Positions 9,267 through 17,429 of a stretch of DNA of 56,765 nucleotides are shown here, piece by piece (within the stretch, counting starts at the first letter, position 1; each line of letters starts with the position of its first letter). The position numbers and the translations under genes are program-made. The DNA comes from Methanolinea sp. UBA275. GTDB taxonomy: Archaea; Halobacteriota; Methanomicrobia; Methanomicrobiales; Methanospirillaceae. Below the pieces are notes generated by a model. That model was not told the origin of the DNA. It did not search any database and saw nothing but the letters and a program-made list of their open reading frames with translations. Where the stretch lies: assembly GCA_002506105.1 (NCBI GenBank), contig DAWU01000041.1, forward strand, positions 1 to 56,765, read 5' to 3'.

Positions 9267-10036
9267 TCGCATCATATACCACGTTTGGCATCCCGACACC
9301 GCTGATGCATGAAGGGGATGATATCGCAGCAATCCTTGTCAGTTCTTTACGTGAAACCCCTGCCAGACACTTTTTTGATGGCGATGTCCTGGTGCTGGCA
9401 GAGACCGCAGTCGCGACCGCTGAAGGACGCATCATCAGGCTCGACGCTCTTGTCCCCACCGATGAAGCACGTGCCCTTGCCAGGATGTATTCCATGGATC
9501 CGAATCTTGTGCAGTGTATCCTTGAAGAGAGTGACGAGATCGTCGGAGGAATCACGGGATTCCTCCTGTGCATGAAGCACGGGACACTGCTTCCCAATGC
9601 CGGTGTGGACGCTTCCAATGCCCCACCAGGTTGTGTCACTCCCCTACCTGTTGATCCCGACGCCAGCGCATTCCGCGTTAAACGCAGAATCGAAGAGTCT
9701 ACCGGGGCCCATGTAGGAGTGATCGTTGCAGACAGCAGGACTCATGCCATGCGGGTGGGATGCAGCGGGGTCGCGATCGGGTGCGCGGGAATACCTTCCG
9801 TGCTTGATGCACGCGGGAGAAACGACCTTTTCGGGAGACCCCTTGTGGTAACACGGCAGGCCCTGGCTGACAACCTAGCATCCGCAGCTGAGGTTGTAAT
9901 GGGTGAAGCGGATGAACGCACCCCTGCAGCACTTATCCGGGGTCTTGGAATTCCCATTACCGATGTAACGGGCATCGAGTCGATCTCGGCCGAAGACTGC
10001 CTGTTTATGGGCCTGCTCGAGAAATCTAAAAAGTAA
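9263..10036 (+). CDS. cofE: Coenzyme F420-0:L-glutamate ligase CofE
   Basis: CofE adds glutamate residues to F420-0 with GTP, giving F420-2, the hydride carrier of methanogenesis. The 257-residue protein has the family features GDVLVLAETAVATAEGR, the conserved CMKHGTLLPNAGVDASN block and VGVIVADSRTHAMRVG. It is the last gene of the glyA operon with a four-base overlap, and a T8 run follows at 10075. cofC and cofG lie within 2 kb on both strands, which supports the call. cofD and cofH are not in the window. Confidence 0.95.
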   Translation: MIASYTTFGIPTPLMHEGDDIAAILVSSLRETPARHFFDGDVLVLAETAVATAEGRIIRLDALVPTDEARALARMYSMDPNLVQCILEESDEIVGGITGFLLCMKHGTLLPNAGVDASNAPPGCVTPLPVDPDASAFRVKRRIEESTGAHVGVIVADSRTHAMRVGCSGVAIGCAGIPSVLDARGRNDLFGRPLVVTRQALADNLASAAEVVMGEADERTPAALIRGLGIPITDVTGIESISAEDCLFMGLLEKSKK

Positions 10037-10074
10037 GATCCCCCGTGTTCTTCCGGAACCGTGAGAAGGAGCCC

Positions 10075-10082
10075 TTTTTTTT
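10075..10082 (+). terminator. T-run terminator after cofE
   Basis: A run of eight T residues after GAGCCC, about 40 bases past the cofE stop and before the convergent cofC, is the expected form of an archaeal transcription terminator. No strong hairpin precedes it. Confidence 0.5.
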
Positions 10083-10148
10083 AAGAATTATTCCAGGCAA
10101 TTCAGACCAAAAATGGCAGAAGATTCGCAACAGCCCTGGAGACGACAC

Positions 10149-10796
10149 TTACAGGAGACCTGAACCTGACCTTTCCGGTCTCGTGACTCCCACTCTCCCC
10201 TTCTCGATCGAGAGGGAAAAACCGAGATTCTCGAGATATTCCCTGCTTCTCCCATGCCCGTGGATGAGAAGCTCTACAAGGTCTTCCTTCTCGTCGATAT
10301 CCGTTGACAGGCTGAATGAATCGACAACCTCGCAGGATAGTCCCCGCTCTTTCGCAATCCGCGCATGTTTCAGGAAGCTTGCACCATAGTAGTCCACTCG
10401 GAAGGTTGATCCTTTTGAGATGTAGATTGCATTGGTTCCTCCTCCCCGCCCGGGTGCTATCGCAATTTTTTTCCGTGTTTTGATCATCCTCTTTACCGCT
10501 TCAACGGTGGCCAGGGGGACATCCGTCATGATGATGAGTATCTTTTCATCAGTTTTGGCAAGAAGTGCATTCAGCGTCTCGTTAAGTCCGCCAGGGATGA
10601 CGTCTACCGCCGCAATCGGGCACGTGTATTCATCGGTCGAGATGATCCTTGGCGTGCATCCCGCACCTTTCACTGCATCGATAACATCGGCAAGCATCAG
10701 CCTTGCAAACTGGATTCTCTCGTCAAGGTCCAGAACGCACGAAAGGCGGGTCTTCGGGTTTGCAGGTTTGAATGGGATAAGCGCGGTGACGGGCAT
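10149..10796 (-). CDS. cofC: 2-phospho-L-lactate guanylyltransferase CofC
   Basis: CofC activates 2-phospho-L-lactate with GTP to give the donor that CofD joins to FO in F420 synthesis. The 215-residue protein begins MPVTALIPFKPANPKTRLS, the nucleotidyltransferase entry loop, and contains IMTDVPLATVEAVK (metal-binding Asp) and APGRGGGTNAIYI, typical of the family. It is convergent with cofE and divergent from cofG, so three F420 genes cluster without forming one operon. Length is normal. Confidence 0.93.
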   Translation of the reverse strand: MPVTALIPFKPANPKTRLSCVLDLDERIQFARLMLADVIDAVKGAGCTPRIISTDEYTCPIAAVDVIPGGLNETLNALLAKTDEKILIIMTDVPLATVEAVKRMIKTRKKIAIAPGRGGGTNAIYISKGSTFRVDYYGASFLKHARIAKERGLSCEVVDSFSLSTDIDEKEDLVELLIHGHGRSREYLENLGFSLSIEKGRVGVTRPERSGSGLL

Positions 10797-10866
10797 GTCT
10801 ATTTCAGGATCGGTGGTTCAGACAAAAAAACCTCGTGATCACTGCCTGCACATCATCCCCATCTGG

Positions 10867-10879
10867 TTTATTCATATGG
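10867..10879 (+). promoter_or_regulatory. TATA box of cofG
   Basis: TTTATTCATATGG lies about 30-40 bases before the cofG ATG at 10908, the right spacing for a short leader. It is the best AT box in the 111-base gap between cofC and cofG. Confidence 0.4.
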
Positions 10880-10907
10880 TATCACACACGATTGACTTGG
10901 TACCGAG

Positions 10908-11906
10908 ATGCCACAGACGAACATCACCTATTCGCGGAATGTGTTCCTCCCTCTCACCACAGTCTGCCATAACCGGTGCGGGTACTGCTCGTTCCGGACA
11001 CCCGTGCACGACGGGTGCGTGCTGTTCCCGGAATACGTGGAAGAGACCATGCGCAGGGGAGCAGCCCTCGGATGTACCGAGGCTCTCTTCACGTTCGGCG
11101 AACGCCCCGGCCTCGAGCCGGGATTTTCAGAGATCCTTGCAAAGACGGGTTTTCCTGATATCCTGGATTACTGCTACCACCTCTGCGAGAGGGCTATCTC
11201 ATTTGGGTTGCTCCCGCACACCAATGCCGGCATCCTTACGCTGGAAGAGATGGAGCGCTTCAAAGAGGTGAATGCAAGCATGGGGCTGATGCTCGAGACG
11301 ACCGCCAGGCTCGATGCGCATGTGAATTCACCTGGAAAGGATCCTGCCGTTCGGATCGACATGATGGAAAATGCAGGAAGACTCCGGATCCCGTTTACGA
11401 CCGGACTCCTGCTGGGAATCGGAGAGGACATGGGAGACCGTGAAGAATCTCTCATGGCGATACGGGACCTCGCGCACCGGTACGGCCATATCCAGGAGGT
11501 TATCATCCAGAACTTTTGTCCAAAGGAAGGAACCCGCATGGCAGGATACTCACCTGTTGATCCCGAAGAGATCTGCCTTACCATCAGGATGGCACGAGAT
11601 ATCCTCCCGGACGACATAGCAATCCAGATACCTCCCAATCTTGCCGATGCTTCAACCCTGATCCGGTGTGGTGTCGATGACCTTGGGGGCGTCTCTCCCC
11701 TGACCATCGATTATGTCAATCCCGAACATCCATGGCCCGGGATCGATGAACTCGTTCATCTCATCGGTGATGCGCAGCTCAGGGAACGTCTCTGCATTTA
11801 CCCAAAATTCATTGAAAAGGGATGGTACTCCGCCCGACTCGCACCCCTTATTAGGAGACTGCACCAAACACTACAGCAGAGGAATAATGGCAGTACAGAA
11901 GGGTGA
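10908..11906 (+). CDS. cofG: FO synthase subunit 1, CofG (radical SAM)
   Basis: With CofH this radical SAM enzyme builds FO, the deazaflavin chromophore of F420, from a tyrosine-derived adduct. The 332-residue protein has the cluster motif CHNRCGYCSF with Cys20, Cys24 and Cys27, then the SAM-binding region FTFGERP and the conserved TTGLLLGIGE and IIQNFCPK blocks. cofH is often next to cofG in methanogens but is not present here; purC follows, overlapping the end of cofG by about 20 bases. Key residues are intact. Confidence 0.95.
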   Translation: MPQTNITYSRNVFLPLTTVCHNRCGYCSFRTPVHDGCVLFPEYVEETMRRGAALGCTEALFTFGERPGLEPGFSEILAKTGFPDILDYCYHLCERAISFGLLPHTNAGILTLEEMERFKEVNASMGLMLETTARLDAHVNSPGKDPAVRIDMMENAGRLRIPFTTGLLLGIGEDMGDREESLMAIRDLAHRYGHIQEVIIQNFCPKEGTRMAGYSPVDPEEICLTIRMARDILPDDIAIQIPPNLADASTLIRCGVDDLGGVSPLTIDYVNPEHPWPGIDELVHLIGDAQLRERLCIYPKFIEKGWYSARLAPLIRRLHQTLQQRNNGSTEG

Positions 11907-12600
11907 TCTGCTCTACGCAGGCAAGGCCAAATCCGTCTTCCGGACCGAGAAAGAAGGGATCTACCTGGTGGAATTCCGCGATGATATCACTGCGTTCGAT
12001 GGCGGCAAGAAGGATGTCCTTGTGCAGAAGGGATCCCTCAATGCCAGGGTCTCCGCATTTCTCTTCGGGCACCTGGAGGAACACGGGATCTCCTCCCACT
12101 TCATCGGGATGGTTGACGAGCGATCCATGCTTGTCAGGTCGCTCGCAATGATCCCTCTCGAAGTGATTATCCGAAATGTCGCTGCGGGATCCATGGTCCG
12201 GAACTATCCCATCGCAGAGGGAACCCCCCTAAATCCCCCGGTTCTCGTCATGGATTACAAGGACGACTCCCGCCATGACCCGATGCTCAACGATGACCTT
12301 ATCCTTGCCCTCAAGATCCTGAATGCCACTGAGCTTGCCAGGGTCAGGGAGATGGCGCTCTCGATCAACAGGGTTCTCGTCCGGTTCTTCGATTCGCTCG
12401 AAATCACGCTGGTGGACTTCAAGATCGAGTTCGGGAAACTGGATGATCAGATACTACTCGGAGACGAGATCAGCATGGATTCCATGCGCCTCTGGGATAG
12501 GCGAACCGGTGAATCACTCGACAAGGACGTCTATCGGTTTTCCAAGGGGGATGTGGTTGCAGTGTACCGGCGCGTTGCGGAGAAGATCTGTCAGGAGTAA
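11887..12600 (+). CDS. purC: SAICAR synthetase PurC
   Basis: PurC joins aspartate to CAIR with ATP in purine synthesis. The 237-residue protein starts MAVQKGDLLYAGKAKSVF and carries GKAK (nucleotide binding), RDDITAFDGGKKD, VIIRNVAAGS and VDFKIEFG, all family blocks. The ATG at 11887 is chosen because GAGG stands just before it and the homologous N-terminus begins here; the same frame is open from 11713 but that part is only the antisense-free overlap with cofG. The overlap of about 20 bases suggests co-transcription with cofG. Confidence 0.95.
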   Translation: MAVQKGDLLYAGKAKSVFRTEKEGIYLVEFRDDITAFDGGKKDVLVQKGSLNARVSAFLFGHLEEHGISSHFIGMVDERSMLVRSLAMIPLEVIIRNVAAGSMVRNYPIAEGTPLNPPVLVMDYKDDSRHDPMLNDDLILALKILNATELARVREMALSINRVLVRFFDSLEITLVDFKIEFGKLDDQILLGDEISMDSMRLWDRRTGESLDKDVYRFSKGDVVAVYRRVAEKICQE

Positions 12601-12628
12601 TGAGAGAATGGATGTACATGGGAAAGAA

Positions 12629-12637
12629 CAATATTTG
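12629..12637 (+). promoter_or_regulatory. TATA-like box before the FTR-type gene
   Basis: An AATATTTG box about 30 bases before the ATG at 12666 would give a nearly leaderless transcript. Weak support; read-through from purC is equally possible. Confidence 0.3.
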
Positions 12638-12665
12638 ACCGCGGAACAACACTCTGGTACACATC

Positions 12666-12938
12666 ATGCCTGAAGACGAACTTGAATCAGAAATTCTCGA
12701 TTGGGCGAGGAAATATGCCCAGAAACAGCACTGGACCCTCAATCCAGACAACAAAAAACTTGACATCGTGATCCGCGGACTTGCGCGGAACGAGAGGAAA
12801 TTCGGAGAGCGTTACTGTCCCTGCCGCCTTCGAAGCGGGGACCCTGAAAAAGACAGGGATATCATCTGCCCCTGTATATTTCACGAGGATGAGATAGAGA
12901 GTGACGGAAGCTGCCACTGCAACCTTTATTTCCGGTAA
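12666..12938 (+). CDS. Ferredoxin-thioredoxin reductase catalytic subunit-like protein
   Basis: This small protein probably passes electrons from ferredoxin through a 4Fe-4S cluster to a disulfide. The 90-residue sequence has the catalytic-chain pattern CPCR, then CPC, then CHC (Cys at about 51, 53, 70, 72, 83 and 85), matching the redox-active and cluster-binding cysteines of the family. Its length is that of a bare catalytic subunit. No variable subunit, thioredoxin or rubredoxin gene adjoins it, as is usual for methanogen homologues. Its target is unknown. Confidence 0.88.
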   Translation: MPEDELESEILDWARKYAQKQHWTLNPDNKKLDIVIRGLARNERKFGERYCPCRLRSGDPEKDRDIICPCIFHEDEIESDGSCHCNLYFR

Positions 12939-12955
12939 CATACTCTTCTCCCCCA

Positions 12956-12962
12956 TTTTTTT
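12956..12962 (+). terminator. T-run terminator after the FTR-type gene
   Basis: CCCCCA followed by seven T residues, about 20 bases past the stop, precedes the convergent ABC1 kinase gene. Simple T-run terminators are usual in archaea. Confidence 0.45.
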
Positions 12963-13035
12963 CCTTTGAAAAAGGGATCTGTGTATCGAAGTGAATTCAC
13001 TCCCCGGTTGAGACGAAAAACAAAAGAATCAAAAA

Positions 13036-14691
13036 TTACCGGTTCTCTTCATCCTCCCCTGTCACAAGAACCCTGTAAATCGCATAAAATCCGATGGCAA
13101 TCGCAATGACATAGGAAAAAAGAGCGAGGTAATACACAAGATCGGGGAGCTGCAGGTCCGATTTCATCAGGATGAATGACGATCCGATGACCATGCTCGA
13201 GACAATAAGGCCGATCAGCACCTTGTTGCTGGTCCGGTCGAGCGATACCTGCAGGCGGCGGATGTCGGTGTCCACGATATCGATCTTGATGATCCCGGTC
13301 CCCAGCTGTTTCAGCATCTGGTTGATATTCCTCGGCATATCAAGAAGACCATCCATGGTCTCGAGGAGCGAACCTCCTGCACGCGATTTGATCTGATCGA
13401 TGAAAGAATCCCGCTTTTTGAACCTGGCCATGTGCTGCTCGGCCTCTTCCTTGAAACGGAATCCCGGGTCCAGTGCCAACCCCACATCCAGGACCATGAT
13501 GATCACTTTCAGCATCAGCATGAGGTTACCTGGGACGTTGATTCTGTATTCACGCAGGATTGCAGTGAATGAACCGGCCATCTTGGTAAAGTTGAACTGG
13601 CCGATTGAGATCCCTTCCGCCTCTGTGAGGGCGATGTAAATCTCGTCACGGAGTGCTTCCCTTGACGCCTCGGGGATCTTGACAGAGAGCCCCTCGAGCG
13701 ATTTCATCAACATCCCGGCATCCTGGATCACCATGGAATTGAGGAGCTGGGTGAACCAGAAACGGCGTTCAGGGCGGATTATGCCTATGATCCCGAAGTC
13801 CAGGAATGCGATCTCCCCCTCCCGGGTGACAAGGAGGTTCCCGGGGTGCGGATCGCCGTGGAAGAAACCATCCTCGAAGATCTGTTTCAGGTAGGCGAAA
13901 AAGCCCGTCTCTGCGATCTTCCTGGGATTGAGGCCGTAGGCACGAATGGCTTCGATATTATCAATCCGCACCCCCTCAATATATTCCATCACGAGCAGGC
14001 GCCTGCTGCTGTATTCCCAGTAAATCTTCGGGACCTTCACACCTTCAATCCCACGCATGTGGGCACGCAGGAGATCTGCATTCTTTCCATCGCGGATGAA
14101 ATCGAGTTCTTTCCGGATCTGGGCTGCGAAATCTCTGATAATCCCCCTCGGGTTATAGACCCTCCATTCGGGGAAGTTCCGTTCGGCACGCCTCGCGAGG
14201 GATTCGAGGATCAGGATATCGGTCTCGATGATATCCTCGATCCCGGGCCTCTGGATCTTGACTGCCACCCAGGTGCCGTCCTTCAGCCGAGCGCGGTGCA
14301 CCTGGCTGATGGACGCAGAAGCTATGGGAGTCTCTTCGATTTCTGGAAAAAACTCTTCGTACTGCGGGAAGACCTCCTGGAGTACACTCCGGACCGTTTC
14401 GAACGGGAGCGGGTTGGTATTGTCCTGGAGATACCTGAGTTCTTCGATCAGCCCGGGGGGAAGCATATCCTGACGGGTGCTGATGATCTGCCCGAATTTC
14501 ACATACGTGGGCCCGAGCTCTTCGAGGGCCATTCTCATCCGCCGGTATTCGTTCGCGGCGGAATCGACAGGGCATGTCCTGCAGAGGCGGAACCTGATCA
14601 CGCCGGGAAAGAGCCGCTGGACCGCAATCCCGAACCCGTACTTGAAAAGGACGTCAGCGATCTGCCAGTATCTGCGGAATTTTGTTACCAT
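13036..14691 (-). CDS. ABC1/UbiB-family atypical kinase, membrane anchored
   Basis: Members act on or near membrane lipids and prenylated redox cofactors. The 551-residue protein has the family KxGQ motif (KFGQ at about 65-68) next to STRQD, the AAAS-like nucleotide loop ASASISQVHRA, the VAVK lysine near 155, HGDPHPGN near 290 and the metal-binding DFG near 310. Two hydrophobic helices at the C-terminus (about 490-545) suggest a membrane anchor. It follows gltX on the same strand after 56 bases. Methanogens do not make ubiquinone, so the bacterial name should not be transferred. Methanophenazine or lipid metabolism is a possible but unproven link. Confidence 0.88.
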   Translation of the reverse strand: MVTKFRRYWQIADVLFKYGFGIAVQRLFPGVIRFRLCRTCPVDSAANEYRRMRMALEELGPTYVKFGQIISTRQDMLPPGLIEELRYLQDNTNPLPFETVRSVLQEVFPQYEEFFPEIEETPIASASISQVHRARLKDGTWVAVKIQRPGIEDIIETDILILESLARRAERNFPEWRVYNPRGIIRDFAAQIRKELDFIRDGKNADLLRAHMRGIEGVKVPKIYWEYSSRRLLVMEYIEGVRIDNIEAIRAYGLNPRKIAETGFFAYLKQIFEDGFFHGDPHPGNLLVTREGEIAFLDFGIIGIIRPERRFWFTQLLNSMVIQDAGMLMKSLEGLSVKIPEASREALRDEIYIALTEAEGISIGQFNFTKMAGSFTAILREYRINVPGNLMLMLKVIIMVLDVGLALDPGFRFKEEAEQHMARFKKRDSFIDQIKSRAGGSLLETMDGLLDMPRNINQMLKQLGTGIIKIDIVDTDIRRLQVSLDRTSNKVLIGLIVSSMVIGSSFILMKSDLQLPDLVYYLALFSYVIAIAIGFYAIYRVLVTGEDEENR

Positions 14692-14747
14692 GATTGCACA
14701 CGAGACCCTGAATGAGAGGTAGGATGCTTCTCCTGGACTGTGTCAGT

Positions 14748-16439
14748 TTACCTGTGGGTAAAATATGCGATTATACCTTCCGGCGAAATAGTATCGATCC
14801 TAGCAAAACCAACCCGCTCGAACTGGACCACGTTCCCATACTCAGTTCCCACGGCTTTTTCGCATCTCCCCCGCACGTCACCTTCAGGGGTTTTGAGGGT
14901 ACAGGACAGGCTTTCTTTCGGAGGCAGCCATTGGATAATCGGAGCTTTTATTGCACGGATATCCGCAAGTGACTCTCCTGCAAAAGCTGCAGTCCGGATT
15001 CCGGTGCTCCCCTCTTTAATCTCGATGTTAAAAAGATCCTTCAGGCGCTTCAGGCCGGGATTTGCCTCATTGCCAGGAATCAGGGTCGCAGGAGCGGTAT
15101 ACTCCAATTTCCTGCTCCCGCATTTCTCATCGCCTGGATGGAGGGCAGGGTGTGCTTCCCATGTCCCCGGCCCCCCTTCAATGTGGATCTCGATAGGATC
15201 TGGGACAAAGAAGTACCGGTTCGCGGTTTTGTCAACGATGTTGCGGTTCTTTGCAAACAGGTTCTCCCATGAGAAGGAGATATCCGTCTCGCCGATACCG
15301 ATGTCGAGGACCGCTTCCCGCACGGCCTCCGGCTTGATCCCCCGGCGTGCCATGGCCCGGAGTGTGCCAAGGCGGATATCATCCCATCCCTGGAACTCGC
15401 CTGCATTGATTCCTGCCCGCATTTGCGAGGTCGAGAGAACGACTCCCTCGATTCCCATCCGGCCGTAATGCCGGTATACGGGCGGCTCCCACCCGAAATA
15501 ATCGAAGATGTACCGCTGCCTCCTTGTATTCGCGATATGATCCTTCCCGCGGATTACGTGGGTTATCCCGAGGAGGTGGTCATCCACGGTGACCGAGAAA
15601 TTCATCAAGGGGTAGAGGCACCCCTCCATCCTCGGGTGAGGCGGGCTCTTGAGGATACGAAACGCCGGAAAGTCCCTCATCGCGGGATCGGGATGATCGA
15701 GATCGGTCCTGACGCGGAGGGTCGCCTCTCCCTCTTCGAACTCGCCATCACGCATCTTTCTGAAGGATTCAAGATTTTCGTCAATGCCGGTGCTGCGGCA
15801 TGGGCAGGGCTGCTTCGCGAGCTTCATCGCCTTGAACCGCTCGTTGTCACAGGTACAGACGTAGGCACCTCCCCTTCGGATTAATTCCTCGCCGTACTGG
15901 TGGTAAAGATCAAAGCGGTCGCTCTGGTAGACGATGTCGGTGATCCCGAGACCCAGCCACTTCAGGTCCTCCTGGACCATCGTGTACGCCTGCGGGTCGA
16001 CTCTCTTCGGATCCGTGTCCTCGATACGGAGCACATACTTTCCTCCGTAGCGCTTTACGTAAGCATCGTTCAGGACCGCAGCCCTTGCATGACCGAGATG
16101 GAGAGGGCCGGACGGGTTCGGGGCAAATCGCATTACGACACCCCCCTGTGCTTTTTCCAGATCGGGGAGCTCCCTGACCTGCTCGCGGGGCTTTGCCATC
16201 TCCTCCACAAGTTCCGGGGCCAGGGACTGGAGGCGGGCAGCCTGCTCTGCGGGAGGGATGGCAGAAACCTCGTCGATCACTTCCTTCACAAGTACGGTTG
16301 CTTCCCGAGCCCTGGCCTTGAACTCCGGGTACTTCCCCATCACCATCCCGATCACAGCGCCGGGTTTGGGTATGTTCTGATGTTTGACCGCGTTCTGGAG
16401 GGCAAAAAGAAGGAGGGCCTGCCTTAATGGGTCCTCCAT
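14748..16439 (-). CDS. gltX: Glutamyl-tRNA synthetase (archaeal type)
   Basis: This class I synthetase charges tRNA-Glu, and in archaea often supplies the amidotransferase route to Gln-tRNA. The 563-residue protein has an archaeal N-terminal extension, the HIGH motif as HLGH at 114-117, a probable zinc site (CTCDNERF and QPCPCR) and the C-terminal beta-barrel domain. The KMSKS-type loop reads LSTSQMR near 333, so Gln stands where a basic residue might be expected. It begins two bases after idsA ends and closes the long ribosomal-mevalonate gene run. Confidence 0.95.
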   Translation of the reverse strand: MEDPLRQALLLFALQNAVKHQNIPKPGAVIGMVMGKYPEFKARAREATVLVKEVIDEVSAIPPAEQAARLQSLAPELVEEMAKPREQVRELPDLEKAQGGVVMRFAPNPSGPLHLGHARAAVLNDAYVKRYGGKYVLRIEDTDPKRVDPQAYTMVQEDLKWLGLGITDIVYQSDRFDLYHQYGEELIRRGGAYVCTCDNERFKAMKLAKQPCPCRSTGIDENLESFRKMRDGEFEEGEATLRVRTDLDHPDPAMRDFPAFRILKSPPHPRMEGCLYPLMNFSVTVDDHLLGITHVIRGKDHIANTRRQRYIFDYFGWEPPVYRHYGRMGIEGVVLSTSQMRAGINAGEFQGWDDIRLGTLRAMARRGIKPEAVREAVLDIGIGETDISFSWENLFAKNRNIVDKTANRYFFVPDPIEIHIEGGPGTWEAHPALHPGDEKCGSRKLEYTAPATLIPGNEANPGLKRLKDLFNIEIKEGSTGIRTAAFAGESLADIRAIKAPIIQWLPPKESLSCTLKTPEGDVRGRCEKAVGTEYGNVVQFERVGFARIDTISPEGIIAYFTHR

Positions 16440-16441
16440 GT

Positions 16442-17404
16442 TCAGTAGCTCCGGCGAATGAAGTGATCGCCCATCTGGATGAGGAGATCGCGTTCCTCGC
16501 TTGGTGGCAGGATTGAGATACGTTTGATGCCGGTCTTCACCAGGTTCTCCGCAATTCCCTGCACTTCGGCAATGACCCCGAGTTTCTTCAATGTGGCAAT
16601 GATCTCCTCTATCTCACCGGGAGAAAGACGCCGCTTGAAGGGGGACAGGTCGTAACCTTTTTCCAGGGCTTTGATATGGATGAGCGTCTTTTTTCCTTCC
16701 CTGATATCGGATGCCTGGTCCTTTCCGCTCACCTCGGGAGGGGCAAGGAGATCGATCAGGTCATCCTGGATCTGGAACGCCATGCCGATCCCCTGGCCGA
16801 AATGATAAAGGGCACTCGAGTATGAGGGATTTCCACCTGCAAGGATGCTCCCTATCCCTGCCGATGCTGCGTACAGCGCCCCCGTCTTTTTCTCGACCAT
16901 CTTCAGGTATTCACCCTCGCTCACATCGTCGCGCTCTTCAAAGGACATGTCAAGGTGCTGCCCCTCGCAGATCTCAACGCACGTCCTGGCAAGCATGGAC
17001 GTTGCACGCACTTTTGCATTATCGGGGCAATCGGACATGGTCAGGAACTCAAAGGCACTGGCAAAGAGCACGTCTCCCGCGAGGATTGCAGTGGGTTCAT
17101 TCCACCGTGTATGGACTGTCGGGACTCCACGTCTCACTTCGTCGCCATCCATGATATCGTCGTGGATGAGGGTGAAACTATGAGTGAGCTCGAGTGCGAG
17201 CGCTGCGGGCTGGAGGTCGATAGAACTTCCCTTCTTCACCGCATCTGCCGAAAGCAGCAGTACCGCAGGGCGCAGCCGTTTTCCACCTGCAAGCAGGAGG
17301 TGGGCGCTCGCCTTACCGAGGTTGTCGCATGCCGATCCAAAGTACCGGTCTATGAGAGCATCCACCTGGTTCGCAGTCTGTTCCAGATATTCCTTGAGAT
17401 CCAT
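16442..17404 (-). CDS. idsA: Geranylgeranyl / short-chain polyprenyl diphosphate synthase
   Basis: It joins isopentenyl diphosphate to allylic diphosphates, making the C15-C20 chains of archaeal ether lipids. The 320-residue all-helical protein has the first Asp-rich motif as DDIMD at 82-86 and the second as DDLID at 214-218, each with the expected flanks (HDDIMDGDEVRRG and QIQDDLID). A clear GGAGG precedes the ATG. It lies between the RNase J gene and gltX and downstream of mvk, ipk and fni, completing isoprenoid synthesis in one gene run. Confidence 0.96.
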   Translation of the reverse strand: MDLKEYLEQTANQVDALIDRYFGSACDNLGKASAHLLLAGGKRLRPAVLLLSADAVKKGSSIDLQPAALALELTHSFTLIHDDIMDGDEVRRGVPTVHTRWNEPTAILAGDVLFASAFEFLTMSDCPDNAKVRATSMLARTCVEICEGQHLDMSFEERDDVSEGEYLKMVEKKTGALYAASAGIGSILAGGNPSYSSALYHFGQGIGMAFQIQDDLIDLLAPPEVSGKDQASDIREGKKTLIHIKALEKGYDLSPFKRRLSPGEIEEIIATLKKLGVIAEVQGIAENLVKTGIKRISILPPSEERDLLIQMGDHFIRRSY

Positions 17405-17429
17405 TTCGTCCTCCTTGCCCCCCTCCCGA

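Noticed and set aside
11713..11886. N-terminal extension of PurC inside cofG
   Set aside because: The family N-terminus begins at 11887 after GAGG; the upstream part has no homology to PurC and overlaps cofG.
13036..14691. Ubiquinone biosynthesis protein UbiB
   Set aside because: The kinase fold is clear, but methanogens do not make ubiquinone, so only the family name is kept.
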